A DNA stretch of 64,000 nt from Actinomadura rifamycini DSM 43936. GTDB taxonomy: Bacteria; Actinomycetota; Actinomycetes; Streptosporangiales; Streptosporangiaceae. Shown here piece by piece: positions 25,247-33,809 of this stretch (the first letter of the stretch is position 1; every line of letters begins with the position of its first letter). The notes beneath the pieces are model-generated. The model was not told where the DNA came from, did no database searches, and saw only the letters and a program-made list of their open reading frames with translations. The stretch is taken from assembly GCF_000425065.1 (NCBI RefSeq), contig NZ_KE384300.1, positions 348,559-412,558 on the forward strand. Reading direction: 5' to 3'. The translations under genes and the position numbers were made by a program.

Positions 25247-26608
25247 TTGGACCGTCAGCAGGAGTTCGTGCTCCGGACGCTGGAGGAGCGCGACATCCGG
25301 TTCATCCGGCTGTGGTTCACCGACGTGCTCGGGTTCCTGAAGTCGGTGGCAGTCGCGCCCGCCGAACTGGAGGGCGCCTTCGGCGAGGGCATCGGTTTCG
25401 ACGGCTCGGCGATCGAGGGCTTCGCCCGCGTCTACGAGGCCGACATGATCGCCAAGCCCGACCCGTCCACGTTCCAGGTCCTGCCGTGGCGCTCGGAGTC
25501 GCCCGGCGTCGGCCGGATGTTCTGCGACATCCTCATGCCGGACGGGTCGCCGAGCTTCGCCGACCCCCGGTACGTCCTCAAGCGCGCGCTCGCCCGCGCC
25601 GCCGACCTCGGGTTCACGTTCTACACCCACCCCGAGATCGAGTTCTTCCTGCTGAACACCAAGCCGGAGGACGGCAGCGAGCCCGAGCCCGCCGACTCCG
25701 GCGGCTACTTCGACCACACCCCGCACAGCGCCGCGCACGACTTCCGGCGCAACGCGATCATGATGCTGGAGTCGATGGGCATCTCCGTCGAGTACAGCCA
25801 CCACGAGGGCGCCCCCGGCCAGCAGGAGATCGACCTGCGCTACGCCGACGCGCTCACCACCGCCGACAACATCATGACGTTCCGGCTGGTCATGAAGGAG
25901 GTCGCGCTCGAGCAGGGCGTGCACGCGTCCTTCATGCCGAAGCCGTTCACCGACCACCCCGGCTCCGGCATGCACACCCACATGTCCCTGTTCGAGGGCG
26001 ACCGCAACGCCTTCTACGAGCCGGGCGCCGAGTTCAAGCTGTCGAAGGTCGGGCGCGCGTTCATCGCGGGCGTCCTGCGGCACTCCGCCGAGATCACGGC
26101 CGTCTGCAACCAGTGGGTCAACTCCTACAAGCGGCTGTGGGGCAACGTCGGATCCGCCGCGGGCGCCGGGGGAGAGGCCCCGTCCTACATCTGCTGGGGC
26201 CACAACAACCGCTCCGCGCTCGTCCGCGTCCCGATGTACAAGCCGCACAAGGGCCACTCCACCCGGATCGAGTTCCGCTCCCTCGACACCGCCGCCAACC
26301 CCTACCTCGCGTTCGCCGCGATCCTCGGCGCCGGGCTCAAGGGCATCGAGGAGGGCTACGAGCTCCCGGCGGGCGCCGAGGACGACGTGTGGGCGCTCAC
26401 CCCCGCCGAGCGGCGCGCCCTCGGCATAGAGCCGCTCCCGCAGAACCTCGACGAGGCCGTCCACGCCATGGAGCGCAGCGAGCTGATGGCCGACGTCCTC
26501 GGCGAGCACGTCTTCGACTTCTTCCTCCGCAACAAGCGGCAGGAGTGGGAGGACTACCGCCGCGAGGTCACCGAGTTCGAGCGCAGGCGGCTGCTGGCCG
26601 TCCTGTGA
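25247..26608 (+). CDS. glnA2: GlnA2-type glutamine synthetase-like enzyme
   Basis: A 453-residue member of the glutamine synthetase family (DRQQEFVLRTLEERDIRFIR, GIGFDGSAIEGF, MPKPFTDHPGSGMHTHMS, NRSALVRVP). It follows Streptomyces GlnA2 closely as I remember it; that enzyme has been described as a gamma-glutamylpolyamine synthetase, so polyamine glutamylation is possible. The adenylylation tyrosine loop of GlnA is replaced by DDVWALTP, so GlnE should not modify it. The TTG start has GGGAG 7 nt upstream and gives the family length. glnE follows 35 bp later. Confidence 0.9.
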   Translation: MDRQQEFVLRTLEERDIRFIRLWFTDVLGFLKSVAVAPAELEGAFGEGIGFDGSAIEGFARVYEADMIAKPDPSTFQVLPWRSESPGVGRMFCDILMPDGSPSFADPRYVLKRALARAADLGFTFYTHPEIEFFLLNTKPEDGSEPEPADSGGYFDHTPHSAAHDFRRNAIMMLESMGISVEYSHHEGAPGQQEIDLRYADALTTADNIMTFRLVMKEVALEQGVHASFMPKPFTDHPGSGMHTHMSLFEGDRNAFYEPGAEFKLSKVGRAFIAGVLRHSAEITAVCNQWVNSYKRLWGNVGSAAGAGGEAPSYICWGHNNRSALVRVPMYKPHKGHSTRIEFRSLDTAANPYLAFAAILGAGLKGIEEGYELPAGAEDDVWALTPAERRALGIEPLPQNLDEAVHAMERSELMADVLGEHVFDFFLRNKRQEWEDYRREVTEFERRRLLAVL

Positions 26609-26631
26609 CCCCCGCCGGGGGCGCGGCGCAT

Positions 26632-26637
26632 TACGGT
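26632..26637 (+). promoter_or_regulatory. Candidate -10 box (TACGGT) of glnE
   Basis: TANNNT ends 6 nt before the glnE GTG, in the 35-bp gap after glnA2. glnE may therefore have its own leaderless promoter. Confidence 0.45.
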
Positions 26638-26643
26638 TGAGGC

Positions 26644-29600
26644 GTGACCGAGCCCAGGACCACCGAGCCCAGGAACCGCGACCGCCGCCCGTCCCTCGCC
26701 GGACGCCTGGCACGCCTCGGCTTCACCGACGCGGGACGCGCGCAGCGGCTCGTCCGGGAGGCCGAGGCGGCGGACGGCGTCCGGCTCGACGGCCCGCTCC
26801 TGGAGGCGCTGCTCGGCGTCCTCGGCGGCACCGCCGACCCCGACCTCGCCCTCGGCGCCCTGCTCCGGCTGCTCGCCGCCGCCGACGAGCACGGCGAGGG
26901 CGCCGGACTGCGCGCCGCCCTCGCCGACGAGGACGGCACCCGCGACCGGCTGACCGCCGTCCTCGGCGCCAGCGCCGCGCTCGGCGACCACCTCGTCCGG
27001 CACCCCGGTCACTGGCACGTCCTGCGCGACCACCACGCCGGCTTCGGCGACGTCCGCGCCGAACTGCTCGCCGCCGTCGGCGCCCGCCCCGGCGACGCCG
27101 AGCCCGTCGCCGCGGCCGCGGGGAGCGCCGCGCCCGCCGCGCTGCGCGTCGCGTACCGGCGCCGCCTGCTCGACCTCGCCGGGCGCGACCTCGTCGGCGC
27201 CGCCGACGTCGCCAAGGTCGCCGCCGAACTCGCCGACCTCGCCGCCGCCGCGCTCGAGGCGGGCCTGGCGATCGCCCGCGCCGAGGTCCCCGAGCACCCG
27301 TCCTGCCGCCTCGCCGTCATCGGCATGGGCAAGTGCGGCGGCCGCGAGCTGAACTACGTCAGCGACGTCGACGTCGTGTTCGTCGCCGAGGCCCGCGACG
27401 GCGCCCCCGAGGACGCCGCGCTGCGCGCCGCGACGCGGCTCGCCGCCGCCACCATGCGCGCCTGCTCCGCCAGCACCGAGGAGGGCTCCCTCTGGGAGGT
27501 CGACGCCGCGCTGCGCCCCGAGGGCAAGGCCGGCCCCCTCGTCCGGACCCTCGCCAGCCACCGCGCCTACTACGAGCGCTGGGCGAAGACCTGGGAGTTC
27601 CAGGCGCTGCTGAAGGCCCGGCCCGTCGCCGGCGACGCCGACCTCGGCGCCCGCTACATCGACGCCGTCGCGCCCATCGTGTGGGCCGCCGCCGAAGGCG
27701 AGGACTTCGTCGAGGACGTCCAGGCCATGCGGCGCCGCGTCGAGGCCGACCTCGACCGGCGCGGCGCCGAGGCCGAACGGCAGCTCAAGCTCGGCCCCGG
27801 CGGCCTGCGCGACGTCGAGTTCGCCGTCCAGCTCCTCCAGCTCGTCCACGGCCGCACCGACGAGACGCTCCGCAGCCCCACCACCCTCGAGGCGCTCGCC
27901 GACCTGTCGCGCGGCGGCTACGTCGGCCGCGAGGACGCCGCGGCCCTCACGTCCGCCTACCGGTTCCTGCGCCGCGTCGAGCACCTCCTGCAGCTGCACC
28001 GGCTGCGCCGCACCCACCTCGTCCCCGACGACGAGGACGAGCTGCGCCGCCTCGGCCGCGCCCTCGGCCTGCGCACCGACCCGGTCGGCGAGTTCACCGC
28101 GCTGTGGCGGCGGCACGCCCGCGAGGTCCGCCGGCTGCACGAGAAGCTGTTCTACGCGCCGCTGCTGCGGGCCGTCGCGCGGCTCCCCGAGGAGGAGGCG
28201 CGGCTCACCCCCGAAGCCGCCCGCACCCGCCTCGAAGCCCTCGGCTACAACGACCCCGCCGGCGCCCTGCGGCACATCGAGGCCCTCACCGCCGGGGTGT
28301 CGCGCCGCGCCGCCATCCAGCGCACCCTGCTGCCGGTCATGCTCGGCTGGTTCGCCGACGCCCCCGACCCGGACGCCGGCCTGCTCGGCTTCCGGCAGGT
28401 CAGCGACGCCCTCGGCACCACCCCCTGGTACCTGCGGCTGCTCCGCGACGACATCACCGTCGCCGAGCGGATGGCGTGGGTGCTCGGCGCCAGCCGCTAC
28501 GCCACCGACCTGCTGCTGCGCGCCCCCGAGGCCGTCGCCATGCTCGCCGGCGACGCCGAACTCGCGCCCCGCCCCCACGACGCGCTGCGCGCCGAAGCGC
28601 TCGCGGCCGTCCGCAGGCACGCCCCGTCCACCGCCGCGGACACCGCCACCGCCGCCGCCGAGGACGCCGTCACCGTCGTGCGGGCCCTGCGCCGCCGCGA
28701 GCTGTTCCGCGTCGCAGTCGCCGACCTGCTCGGCCTCGCCGACGTCACCGCCGTCGGCGAGGCCCTCACCGACATCGCCGCCGTCACCGTCGAGGCCGCC
28801 CTGCGCGCCGCGACCGACGCGGTCGAGGCCCGCACCGGCGCGCCGCTGCCCACCCGCATGGCGGTCGTCGCGATGGGCCGCTTCGGCGGGCGCGAACTCG
28901 GCTACGGCAGCGACGCCGACGTCATGTTCGTCCACGACCCGCTCCCCGGCGCCGACGAGCGCGCCGCGGACCGCGCCGCCCGCGCCGTCGCCGAGGAACT
29001 GCGCCGGCTGCTGTCGCTGCCCGCCTCCGACCCGCCGCTGGCCATCGACCCCGACCTGCGGCCCGAGGGCCGCCGCGGCCCGCTCGTCCGCACCCTCGCG
29101 TCCTACGCCGCCTACTACGCCCGCTGGTCCGAGCCGTGGGAGACGCAGGCGCTGCTGCGCGCCGACCCGATGATCGGCGACCCCGGCCTGCGCGACCGGT
29201 TCCGCGCCCTCATCGACCCGATCCGCCGCCCGCCCGGCGGCATCGCCGACGACGCCGTCCGGCAGATCCGCCGCCTGAAGGCCCGCATGGAGTCCGAGCG
29301 GCTCCCGCGCGGCGCCGACCCGCGCCTGCACGTCAAGCTCGGCCCCGGCGGCCTGTCGGACGTCGAATGGGTCGTCCAGCTCATCCAGCTGCAGCACGCC
29401 CACGACGTCCCGGAACTGCGCACCACCCGCACCCTCGCCGCGCTCGACGCCGCCGTCGGCGCGGACCTGCTCGACCCCGCCGACGCCGACGTGCTCGCCG
29501 CCGCCTGGAAACTCGCGACCCGCATCCGCGGCGCCGTCATGCTCGTCCGCGGCAGGGCGTCCGACCTGCTGCCCACCGACAACCGCAGCGACCGCAGCGC

Positions 29601-29715
29601 CGTCGCCCGCGTCCTCGGCCACGCCACCGCCGGAGACCTCCTGGAGGACCACCGCCGCTGCACCCGCCGCGCCCGCGCGGTCGTCGAGCGGGTCTTCTAC
29701 GGCTACGCCGACTGA
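26644..29715 (+). CDS. glnE: Glutamine synthetase adenylyltransferase/deadenylylase
   Basis: Adds and removes AMP on the regulatory tyrosine of GlnA according to nitrogen status. The 1023-residue protein has two nucleotidyltransferase modules, each with the G-G-x11-D-x-D signature: GKCGGRELNYVSDVDVVF (about residue 230) and GRFGGRELGYGSDADVMF (about 745). Each is followed by the LRPEG and KLGPGGL(R/S)DVE repeats. Length and tandem layout match GlnE. The target glnA lies 1.2 kb downstream on the other strand. It overlaps the convergent PAP2 gene by 13 nt. Confidence 0.96.
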   Translation: MTEPRTTEPRNRDRRPSLAGRLARLGFTDAGRAQRLVREAEAADGVRLDGPLLEALLGVLGGTADPDLALGALLRLLAAADEHGEGAGLRAALADEDGTRDRLTAVLGASAALGDHLVRHPGHWHVLRDHHAGFGDVRAELLAAVGARPGDAEPVAAAAGSAAPAALRVAYRRRLLDLAGRDLVGAADVAKVAAELADLAAAALEAGLAIARAEVPEHPSCRLAVIGMGKCGGRELNYVSDVDVVFVAEARDGAPEDAALRAATRLAAATMRACSASTEEGSLWEVDAALRPEGKAGPLVRTLASHRAYYERWAKTWEFQALLKARPVAGDADLGARYIDAVAPIVWAAAEGEDFVEDVQAMRRRVEADLDRRGAEAERQLKLGPGGLRDVEFAVQLLQLVHGRTDETLRSPTTLEALADLSRGGYVGREDAAALTSAYRFLRRVEHLLQLHRLRRTHLVPDDEDELRRLGRALGLRTDPVGEFTALWRRHAREVRRLHEKLFYAPLLRAVARLPEEEARLTPEAARTRLEALGYNDPAGALRHIEALTAGVSRRAAIQRTLLPVMLGWFADAPDPDAGLLGFRQVSDALGTTPWYLRLLRDDITVAERMAWVLGASRYATDLLLRAPEAVAMLAGDAELAPRPHDALRAEALAAVRRHAPSTAADTATAAAEDAVTVVRALRRRELFRVAVADLLGLADVTAVGEALTDIAAVTVEAALRAATDAVEARTGAPLPTRMAVVAMGRFGGRELGYGSDADVMFVHDPLPGADERAADRAARAVAEELRRLLSLPASDPPLAIDPDLRPEGRRGPLVRTLASYAAYYARWSEPWETQALLRADPMIGDPGLRDRFRALIDPIRRPPGGIADDAVRQIRRLKARMESERLPRGADPRLHVKLGPGGLSDVEWVVQLIQLQHAHDVPELRTTRTLAALDAAVGADLLDPADADVLAAAWKLATRIRGAVMLVRGRASDLLPTDNRSDRSAVARVLGHATAGDLLEDHRRCTRRARAVVERVFYGYAD

Positions 29716-30620
29716 CCGGCCCCCACCGGCTCAGGACGGTCGCCGGCGGCGGGCCGCGGCGCCGGGACGGGCGCGGCGGGCGCGCACCGCCCGAGCAGCC
29801 GGTCCCGCGCGTCCAGCAGCCGCCGCGGCGTCCGCGCGTACAGCAGCCACGACACCGCCAGCGCGCCCGCGACCACCGCGAACCCCGCGGCCGCGTCCAG
29901 CACGTAGTGGTTGGCGGTCGCGAGGATCACCAGCGTGGTCGTCACCGGGTACAGCACGCCCAGCGCCTTCAGCCACCGCCGCGCCGTCAGCCGCACCATG
30001 ATGAACCCGCACCACAGCGCCCAGCCCGCGTGCATCGACGGCATCGCCGCGTACTGGTTCGTCATCGTCGCGGACGCGTCGCTCGCGTACAGGCCGAACG
30101 ACTGCAGCGCCGTCACCGGGTCGACGAACCCCGCCTCGTGCAGGAACCGCGGCGGCGCCAGCGGGTACAGCCAGAAGCCGAGCACCGCCACCCCGGTCGC
30201 GATCATCAGGGACGTCCGCAGCCACCGGTAGTCCTGCGGCCGGCGCAGGTACAGCCACAGCACCATGCCGAGCGTCACGGCGAAGTGCATCGTCGCGTAG
30301 AAGACGTTCGCCGCCTTCGCCAGCCACGGCAGGTCCAGCAGCGCGCGGTTGAGCGACAGCTCGACGTCGAGGCCCAGCGCCCCTTCGAACCGCAGGATCT
30401 GGTCCGCGTGGGCGAACGCGGACGCGGTGCCGTCCTGCACCAGCACGATGCGCGTCAGCGAGTAACCGGTGTAGAAGACGACGATCAGCAGCAGTTCGCG
30501 CCACACCGGGGGTACCGTGAACACCCGGCGCCGCGGCGGGGCGGCCTGCCGTCGCCGCTCACCGCGCGGGGCCGGGTGGGCCGGGACTCGGTGAGCGGCC
30601 GGGGGGGCGATCTGGGCCAT
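29703..30620 (-). CDS. PAP2-superfamily membrane phosphatase/transferase
   Basis: A 305-residue protein with about six membrane helices and the PAP2 catalytic signatures AMPSMHAGWALW (His, motif 2) and ANHYVLDAAAGF (His and Asp, motif 3). The long N-terminal basic tail and the FLHEAGFVDPV loop resemble the inositolphosphotransferase (Aur1-like) branch rather than simple lipid phosphatases, so it may act on inositol or phospholipid head groups. I chose ATG at 30620, with GAGAAGG 9 nt upstream, over the ATG at 30629, which abuts that site. Confidence 0.86.
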   Translation of the reverse strand: MAQIAPPAAHRVPAHPAPRGERRRQAAPPRRRVFTVPPVWRELLLIVVFYTGYSLTRIVLVQDGTASAFAHADQILRFEGALGLDVELSLNRALLDLPWLAKAANVFYATMHFAVTLGMVLWLYLRRPQDYRWLRTSLMIATGVAVLGFWLYPLAPPRFLHEAGFVDPVTALQSFGLYASDASATMTNQYAAMPSMHAGWALWCGFIMVRLTARRWLKALGVLYPVTTTLVILATANHYVLDAAAGFAVVAGALAVSWLLYARTPRRLLDARDRLLGRCAPAAPVPAPRPAAGDRPEPVGAGQSA

Positions 30621-30840
30621 ACCGACCATCCTTCTCCGGCGGCCCAGATATGTGATCACCGCAGCGAACGGTCTTCACCTCAGACCTGAGTAGTACGACC
30701 CTGACCCCGTCTCCGGTCTTTGGGTGGAGTTAACCGAACCTTTCCGGTTGATTTCAGGTGACCCCGGCCACACCTCCGGGACCAGACCGCGCGCCCCGCC
30801 CGTCCGGCGTCGCGCCGTCGCCCGTCCGGCGGCACGACAT

Positions 30841-30876
30841 CGCGCGGCCCCGGCGGAGAACCGCCGGGGCCGCGCG
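30841..30876 (-). terminator. Hairpin terminator after glnA
   Basis: A perfect 16-bp stem (CGCGCGGCCCCGGCGG and complement) with an AGAA loop lies 15 nt past the glnA stop. No clear U tract is present, as is common in high-GC actinobacteria. Confidence 0.8.
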
Positions 30877-30891
30877 AATCGGTGGGGATCT

Positions 30892-32316
30892 TTAGATGTC
30901 GTAGTACATCTCGAACTCGTGGGGGTGCGGGCGGAGGCGGATCGGGTCGATCTCGAACTCGTTCTTCATCGAGATCCAGGTGTCGATGAGGTCCTGGGTG
31001 AAGACGCCGCCCTCGAGCAGGTAGTCGTGGTCGGCCTCGAGGGCCGCGAGGACCTCGGGGAGCGAGCCGGGGACCTGCGGGATCGCGCGGGCCTCCTCCG
31101 GCGGGAGCTCGTAGAGGTCCTTGTCGACCGGCTCGGCGGGCTCGATCTTGTTCTTGATGCCGTCCAGGCCGGCCATCAGCATCGCCGAGAAGGCCAGGTA
31201 CGGGTTGCAGGACGGGTCCGGCACGCGGAACTCGACGCGCTTGGCCTTCGGGTTGGAGCCGGTGATCGGGATCCGGATGCAGGCCGAGCGGTTCCGCTGC
31301 GAGTAGACCAGGTTGACCGGGGCCTCGTAGCCGGGGACCAGGCGGTGGTAGGAGTTCACCGTCGGGTTGGTGAAGGCCAGCAGGGACGGCGCGTGCTTGA
31401 GCAGGCCGCCGATGTAGTAGCGGGCGTTGTCGGACAGGCCCGCGTACCCGACCTCGTCGTAGAAGAGCGGCGAGCCGTCCTTCCACAGCGACTGGTGGCA
31501 GTGCATGCCGGACCCGTTGTCACCGAAGATCGGCTTGGGCATGAACGTGACGGTCTTGCCCGCGGCGCGCGCGACGCTCTTGACGACGTACTTGTAGAGC
31601 AGGAGGTTGTCGGCGGCCTTCAGGAGGGTGTCGAACTTGACGCCGATCTCGGACTGGCCCGCGGTGCCGACCTCGTGGTGGTGCAGCTCGACGTTCAGGC
31701 CGACGTTCAGCAGCTGCGCGGACATCTCCGAGCGCAGGTCGGTGTAGTGGTCCATCGGCGGGACGGGGAAGTAGCCGCCCTTGTAGCCGGGCTTGGCGCC
31801 CAGGTTGCCGCCCGGCTCCTCGCGGCCGGTGTTCCACGCGCCCTCGATGGAGTCCAGGTGGTAGAAGCCGGCGTTCGGCGACGTCTGGAAGCGGACGTCG
31901 TCGAAGATGTAGAACTCCGCCTCGGGGCCGAAGTAGCAGGTGTCGGCGATGCCGGAACCGCGCAGGTAGTCCTGGGCCTTCTTCGCGACGTTGCGCGGGT
32001 CGCGGCTGTAGGGCTCCCCGGTCAGCGGGTCGTGCACGAAGAAGTTCAGGTTCAGCGTCTTGTGCTGCCGGAACGGGTCGAGCACGGCGGTCGCCGGGTC
32101 GGGCAGCAGCAGCATGTCCGACTCGTGGATCTCCTGGAACCCGCGGACGGACGAGCCGTCGAACATCAGGCCCTCGGTGAAGATGCTCTCGTCGAAGCGC
32201 TCGACGGGGAACGTCAGGTGCTGCATCTTCCCCGGCAGGTCCACGAACCGGCAGTCGACGAACCGTACGTCCTCGTCCCTGATATAGCTCAGGATCTCTT
32301 CGGCGCTGCTGAACAT
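30892..32316 (-). CDS. glnA: Glutamine synthetase type I
   Basis: The main ammonium-assimilating enzyme (glutamate + NH4+ + ATP to glutamine). The 474-residue protein has all GSI signatures: LMFDGSSVRGF, FGPEAEFY, KPIFGDNGSGMHCHQS and RNRSACIRIP. It also has the adenylylation loop KDLYELPPEE, whose Tyr is the GlnE target. The ATG has AAGGAGG 5 nt upstream. A GlnR box and a -10 element (TAGCCT) precede it and a strong hairpin follows. Together with glnE and glnA2 it forms the nitrogen-assimilation cluster. Confidence 0.97.
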   Translation of the reverse strand: MFSSAEEILSYIRDEDVRFVDCRFVDLPGKMQHLTFPVERFDESIFTEGLMFDGSSVRGFQEIHESDMLLLPDPATAVLDPFRQHKTLNLNFFVHDPLTGEPYSRDPRNVAKKAQDYLRGSGIADTCYFGPEAEFYIFDDVRFQTSPNAGFYHLDSIEGAWNTGREEPGGNLGAKPGYKGGYFPVPPMDHYTDLRSEMSAQLLNVGLNVELHHHEVGTAGQSEIGVKFDTLLKAADNLLLYKYVVKSVARAAGKTVTFMPKPIFGDNGSGMHCHQSLWKDGSPLFYDEVGYAGLSDNARYYIGGLLKHAPSLLAFTNPTVNSYHRLVPGYEAPVNLVYSQRNRSACIRIPITGSNPKAKRVEFRVPDPSCNPYLAFSAMLMAGLDGIKNKIEPAEPVDKDLYELPPEEARAIPQVPGSLPEVLAALEADHDYLLEGGVFTQDLIDTWISMKNEFEIDPIRLRPHPHEFEMYYDI

Positions 32317-32348
32317 CCGGCCTCCTTGGCACTCCTTGGCTATCCAAG

Positions 32349-32354
32349 AGGCTA
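32349..32354 (-). promoter_or_regulatory. Candidate -10 box (TAGCCT) of glnA
   Basis: TANNNT lies 32 nt upstream of the glnA ATG, just downstream of the GlnR box. The box therefore covers the -35 region. Confidence 0.55.
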
Positions 32355-32364
32355 GGCAGCCGCC

Positions 32365-32402
32365 GTTTCCCGGCCATGTCCCATATGTTTCGAGCGTGTT
32401 AC
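32365..32402 (-). promoter_or_regulatory. GlnR binding box upstream of glnA
   Basis: Read on the minus strand: GTAAC-N6-GAAAC-N6-GACAT-N6-GAAAC. This matches the tandem a-site/b-site pattern described for the actinobacterial nitrogen regulator GlnR (gTnAC-n6-GaAAC-n6, repeated) and sits at the glnA promoter. Confidence 0.8.
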
Positions 32403-32469
32403 GCGGGTCGCCCTTCCTGTGACGGACCGTCCGGGGCGAGGGCCCGTCGGAACCCGCCGGGGGAGCGGA

Positions 32470-32475
32470 TAGCGT
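32470..32475 (+). promoter_or_regulatory. Candidate -10 box (TAGCGT) of RDD gene
   Basis: TANNNT ends 6 nt before the ATG. The intervening AGGGAC could also serve weakly as a ribosome-binding site. Confidence 0.4.
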
Positions 32476-32481
32476 AGGGAC

Positions 32482-32952
32482 ATGAGCAGTGGCAAGGGCC
32501 CGCGCTGGACGCAGACGTGGCTGAGCGGCGCGCGCGCGGCAGGGGCCGACCTCGGGGACCCCGGGGAGCGGTTCGGTTTTCCGGAGAGCGGCAGCGGCGC
32601 CGTCGCGAGCTACCCGCGCAGGATCGGCGCGCTGTTCGTCGACTGGGGGCTGTCGATGCTGGTCGCGAGCATGCTGGCGCGCACCCTCGACTGGGGGCCG
32701 CCCGAGCGCAGCACCTGGACGCTCGTCGTCTTCGGCATCCAGGCGTGGCTGCTCACCTCGATGATCGGCATGACGATCGGCAAGCGGCTGTGCGGGATCC
32801 GGGTGATCCGGCTGGACGGGCGTCCGGTGGGGCTCGGCTGGGGCCTCGCGCGCACGCTCCTGCTGCTCCTCGTCGTCCCGGCCCTGCTCTGGGACCGCGA
32901 CTACCGCGGACTGCACGACCGGGCGGCCAACACCGCCGTCGTGAACATCTGA
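32482..32952 (+). CDS. RDD-family membrane protein
   Basis: A 156-residue protein with an N-terminal cytosolic part, then the RDD signature region YPRRIGALFVDWGLSML (Arg, Asp and Asp retained) and three predicted membrane helices. The MTIGKRLCGIRVIRLDGRPVG and RDYRGLHDRAANT segments are typical of the RDD family. Function is unknown; transport or anchoring has been suggested for the family. It is divergent from glnA and ends before a bidirectional terminator. Confidence 0.88.
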   Translation: MSSGKGPRWTQTWLSGARAAGADLGDPGERFGFPESGSGAVASYPRRIGALFVDWGLSMLVASMLARTLDWGPPERSTWTLVVFGIQAWLLTSMIGMTIGKRLCGIRVIRLDGRPVGLGWGLARTLLLLLVVPALLWDRDYRGLHDRAANTAVVNI

Positions 32953-33000
32953 CCCGCGCCCGCCCACGCGCACCCCGACCACGCGCACACCCCGACCATG

Positions 33001-33036
33001 CGAAGCGCCCCCTCCCGTCCGGGAGGGGGCGCTTCG
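33001..33036. terminator. Bidirectional terminator between RDD and DUF4191 genes
   Basis: Perfect 17-bp inverted repeat (arms 33001-33017 and 33020-33036) between two convergent genes, so it can serve both strands. Confidence 0.85.
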
Positions 33037-33047
33037 CCGTTCCGTCG

Positions 33048-33743
33048 TCAGCGCATCCGGGGCTTGGGGCCCTTGGGCATCTTCGCGCCCTTCGGGATCG
33101 GGCCCTTCGGCATCTGCATGGCGCGGGGCAGCGCCTGCAGCCGGTCGTTCAGCTCCGCGACCTGGCCCTTGCTCAGGTTGCGCGGCAGCTTCATCAGGTG
33201 CCGCTGCAGCTTGTCCACCGGGATCTGCCCCTCGTCGTCGCCCACCTGGACGTCGTAGATGGGGACCTGCTGGGCCGCGCGGGAGATGCGCTTCTTCTCC
33301 GCGCCGAGCAGGTGCCCGACCCGGTTGCGGGGCCCCTCGGAGACCAGCACGACCCCGGCGCGCCCGACCGCGCGGTGCACCATGTCGAGGTTGCGGTTGC
33401 CGGCCACCGCCTCGGTGACGGTCCAGCCGCCGCGCATGTTCTTCAGGATCGCGGCGGCCGCGCCCGGCTGCCCCGCGATCACCTTGTACTGGGCGCGCTG
33501 CGCCAGCTGGCCGAACACGATCATGCCGACCGCGAACGCGGCCAGGATGCCCAGCGGGATGAAGAACCAGAGCTGGCCGAAGATCAGCCCGATGGCGACG
33601 AGGACGGCCAGCGTCCCGAGCGCCGAGGCGAAGACGATCGGGAGGGCCTTCGGGTTCGCCTGGTGCAGCACCTGGGCGACCATGCGGATCTGCTTGAGGC
33701 GGCCCGGACGCTCCTGGCCTCCGTCTGCGGGCTTTTTCGACAT
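33048..33743 (-). CDS. DUF4191 membrane protein
   Basis: A 231-residue protein with two adjacent membrane helices (ALPIVFASALGTLAVLVAIGL and WFFIPLGILAAFAVGMIVFG). A cytosolic domain (YKVIAGQPGAAAAILKNMRG, GPRNRVGHLLGAEKKRISR) and a Pro/Lys/Met-rich tail (MPKGPIPKGAKMPKGPKP) follow. This is the conserved actinobacterial DUF4191 family next to lipA; its role is unknown. TATCCT ends 7 nt before the ATG and there is no ribosome-binding site, so it is probably leaderless although lipA is only 66 bp upstream. Confidence 0.9.
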   Translation of the reverse strand: MSKKPADGGQERPGRLKQIRMVAQVLHQANPKALPIVFASALGTLAVLVAIGLIFGQLWFFIPLGILAAFAVGMIVFGQLAQRAQYKVIAGQPGAAAAILKNMRGGWTVTEAVAGNRNLDMVHRAVGRAGVVLVSEGPRNRVGHLLGAEKKRISRAAQQVPIYDVQVGDDEGQIPVDKLQRHLMKLPRNLSKGQVAELNDRLQALPRAMQMPKGPIPKGAKMPKGPKPRMR

Positions 33744-33750
33744 GGTTCCA

Positions 33751-33756
33751 AGGATA
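33751..33756 (-). promoter_or_regulatory. Candidate -10 box (TATCCT) of DUF4191 gene
   Basis: TANNNT ends 7 nt before the ATG in the gap after lipA. It is likely a separate leaderless promoter. Confidence 0.45.
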
Positions 33757-33809
33757 GTCGGGTCGGGGTCGTCACCGGACAGGCGATTCGTCCCCGAACG
33801 GCGTGCGCG

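Noticed and set aside
26637..30689. Long open frame (1350 codons) overlapping glnE in another frame
   Set aside because: Arg/Pro-rich shadow of glnE and of the antisense PAP2 gene, with no recognisable domain.
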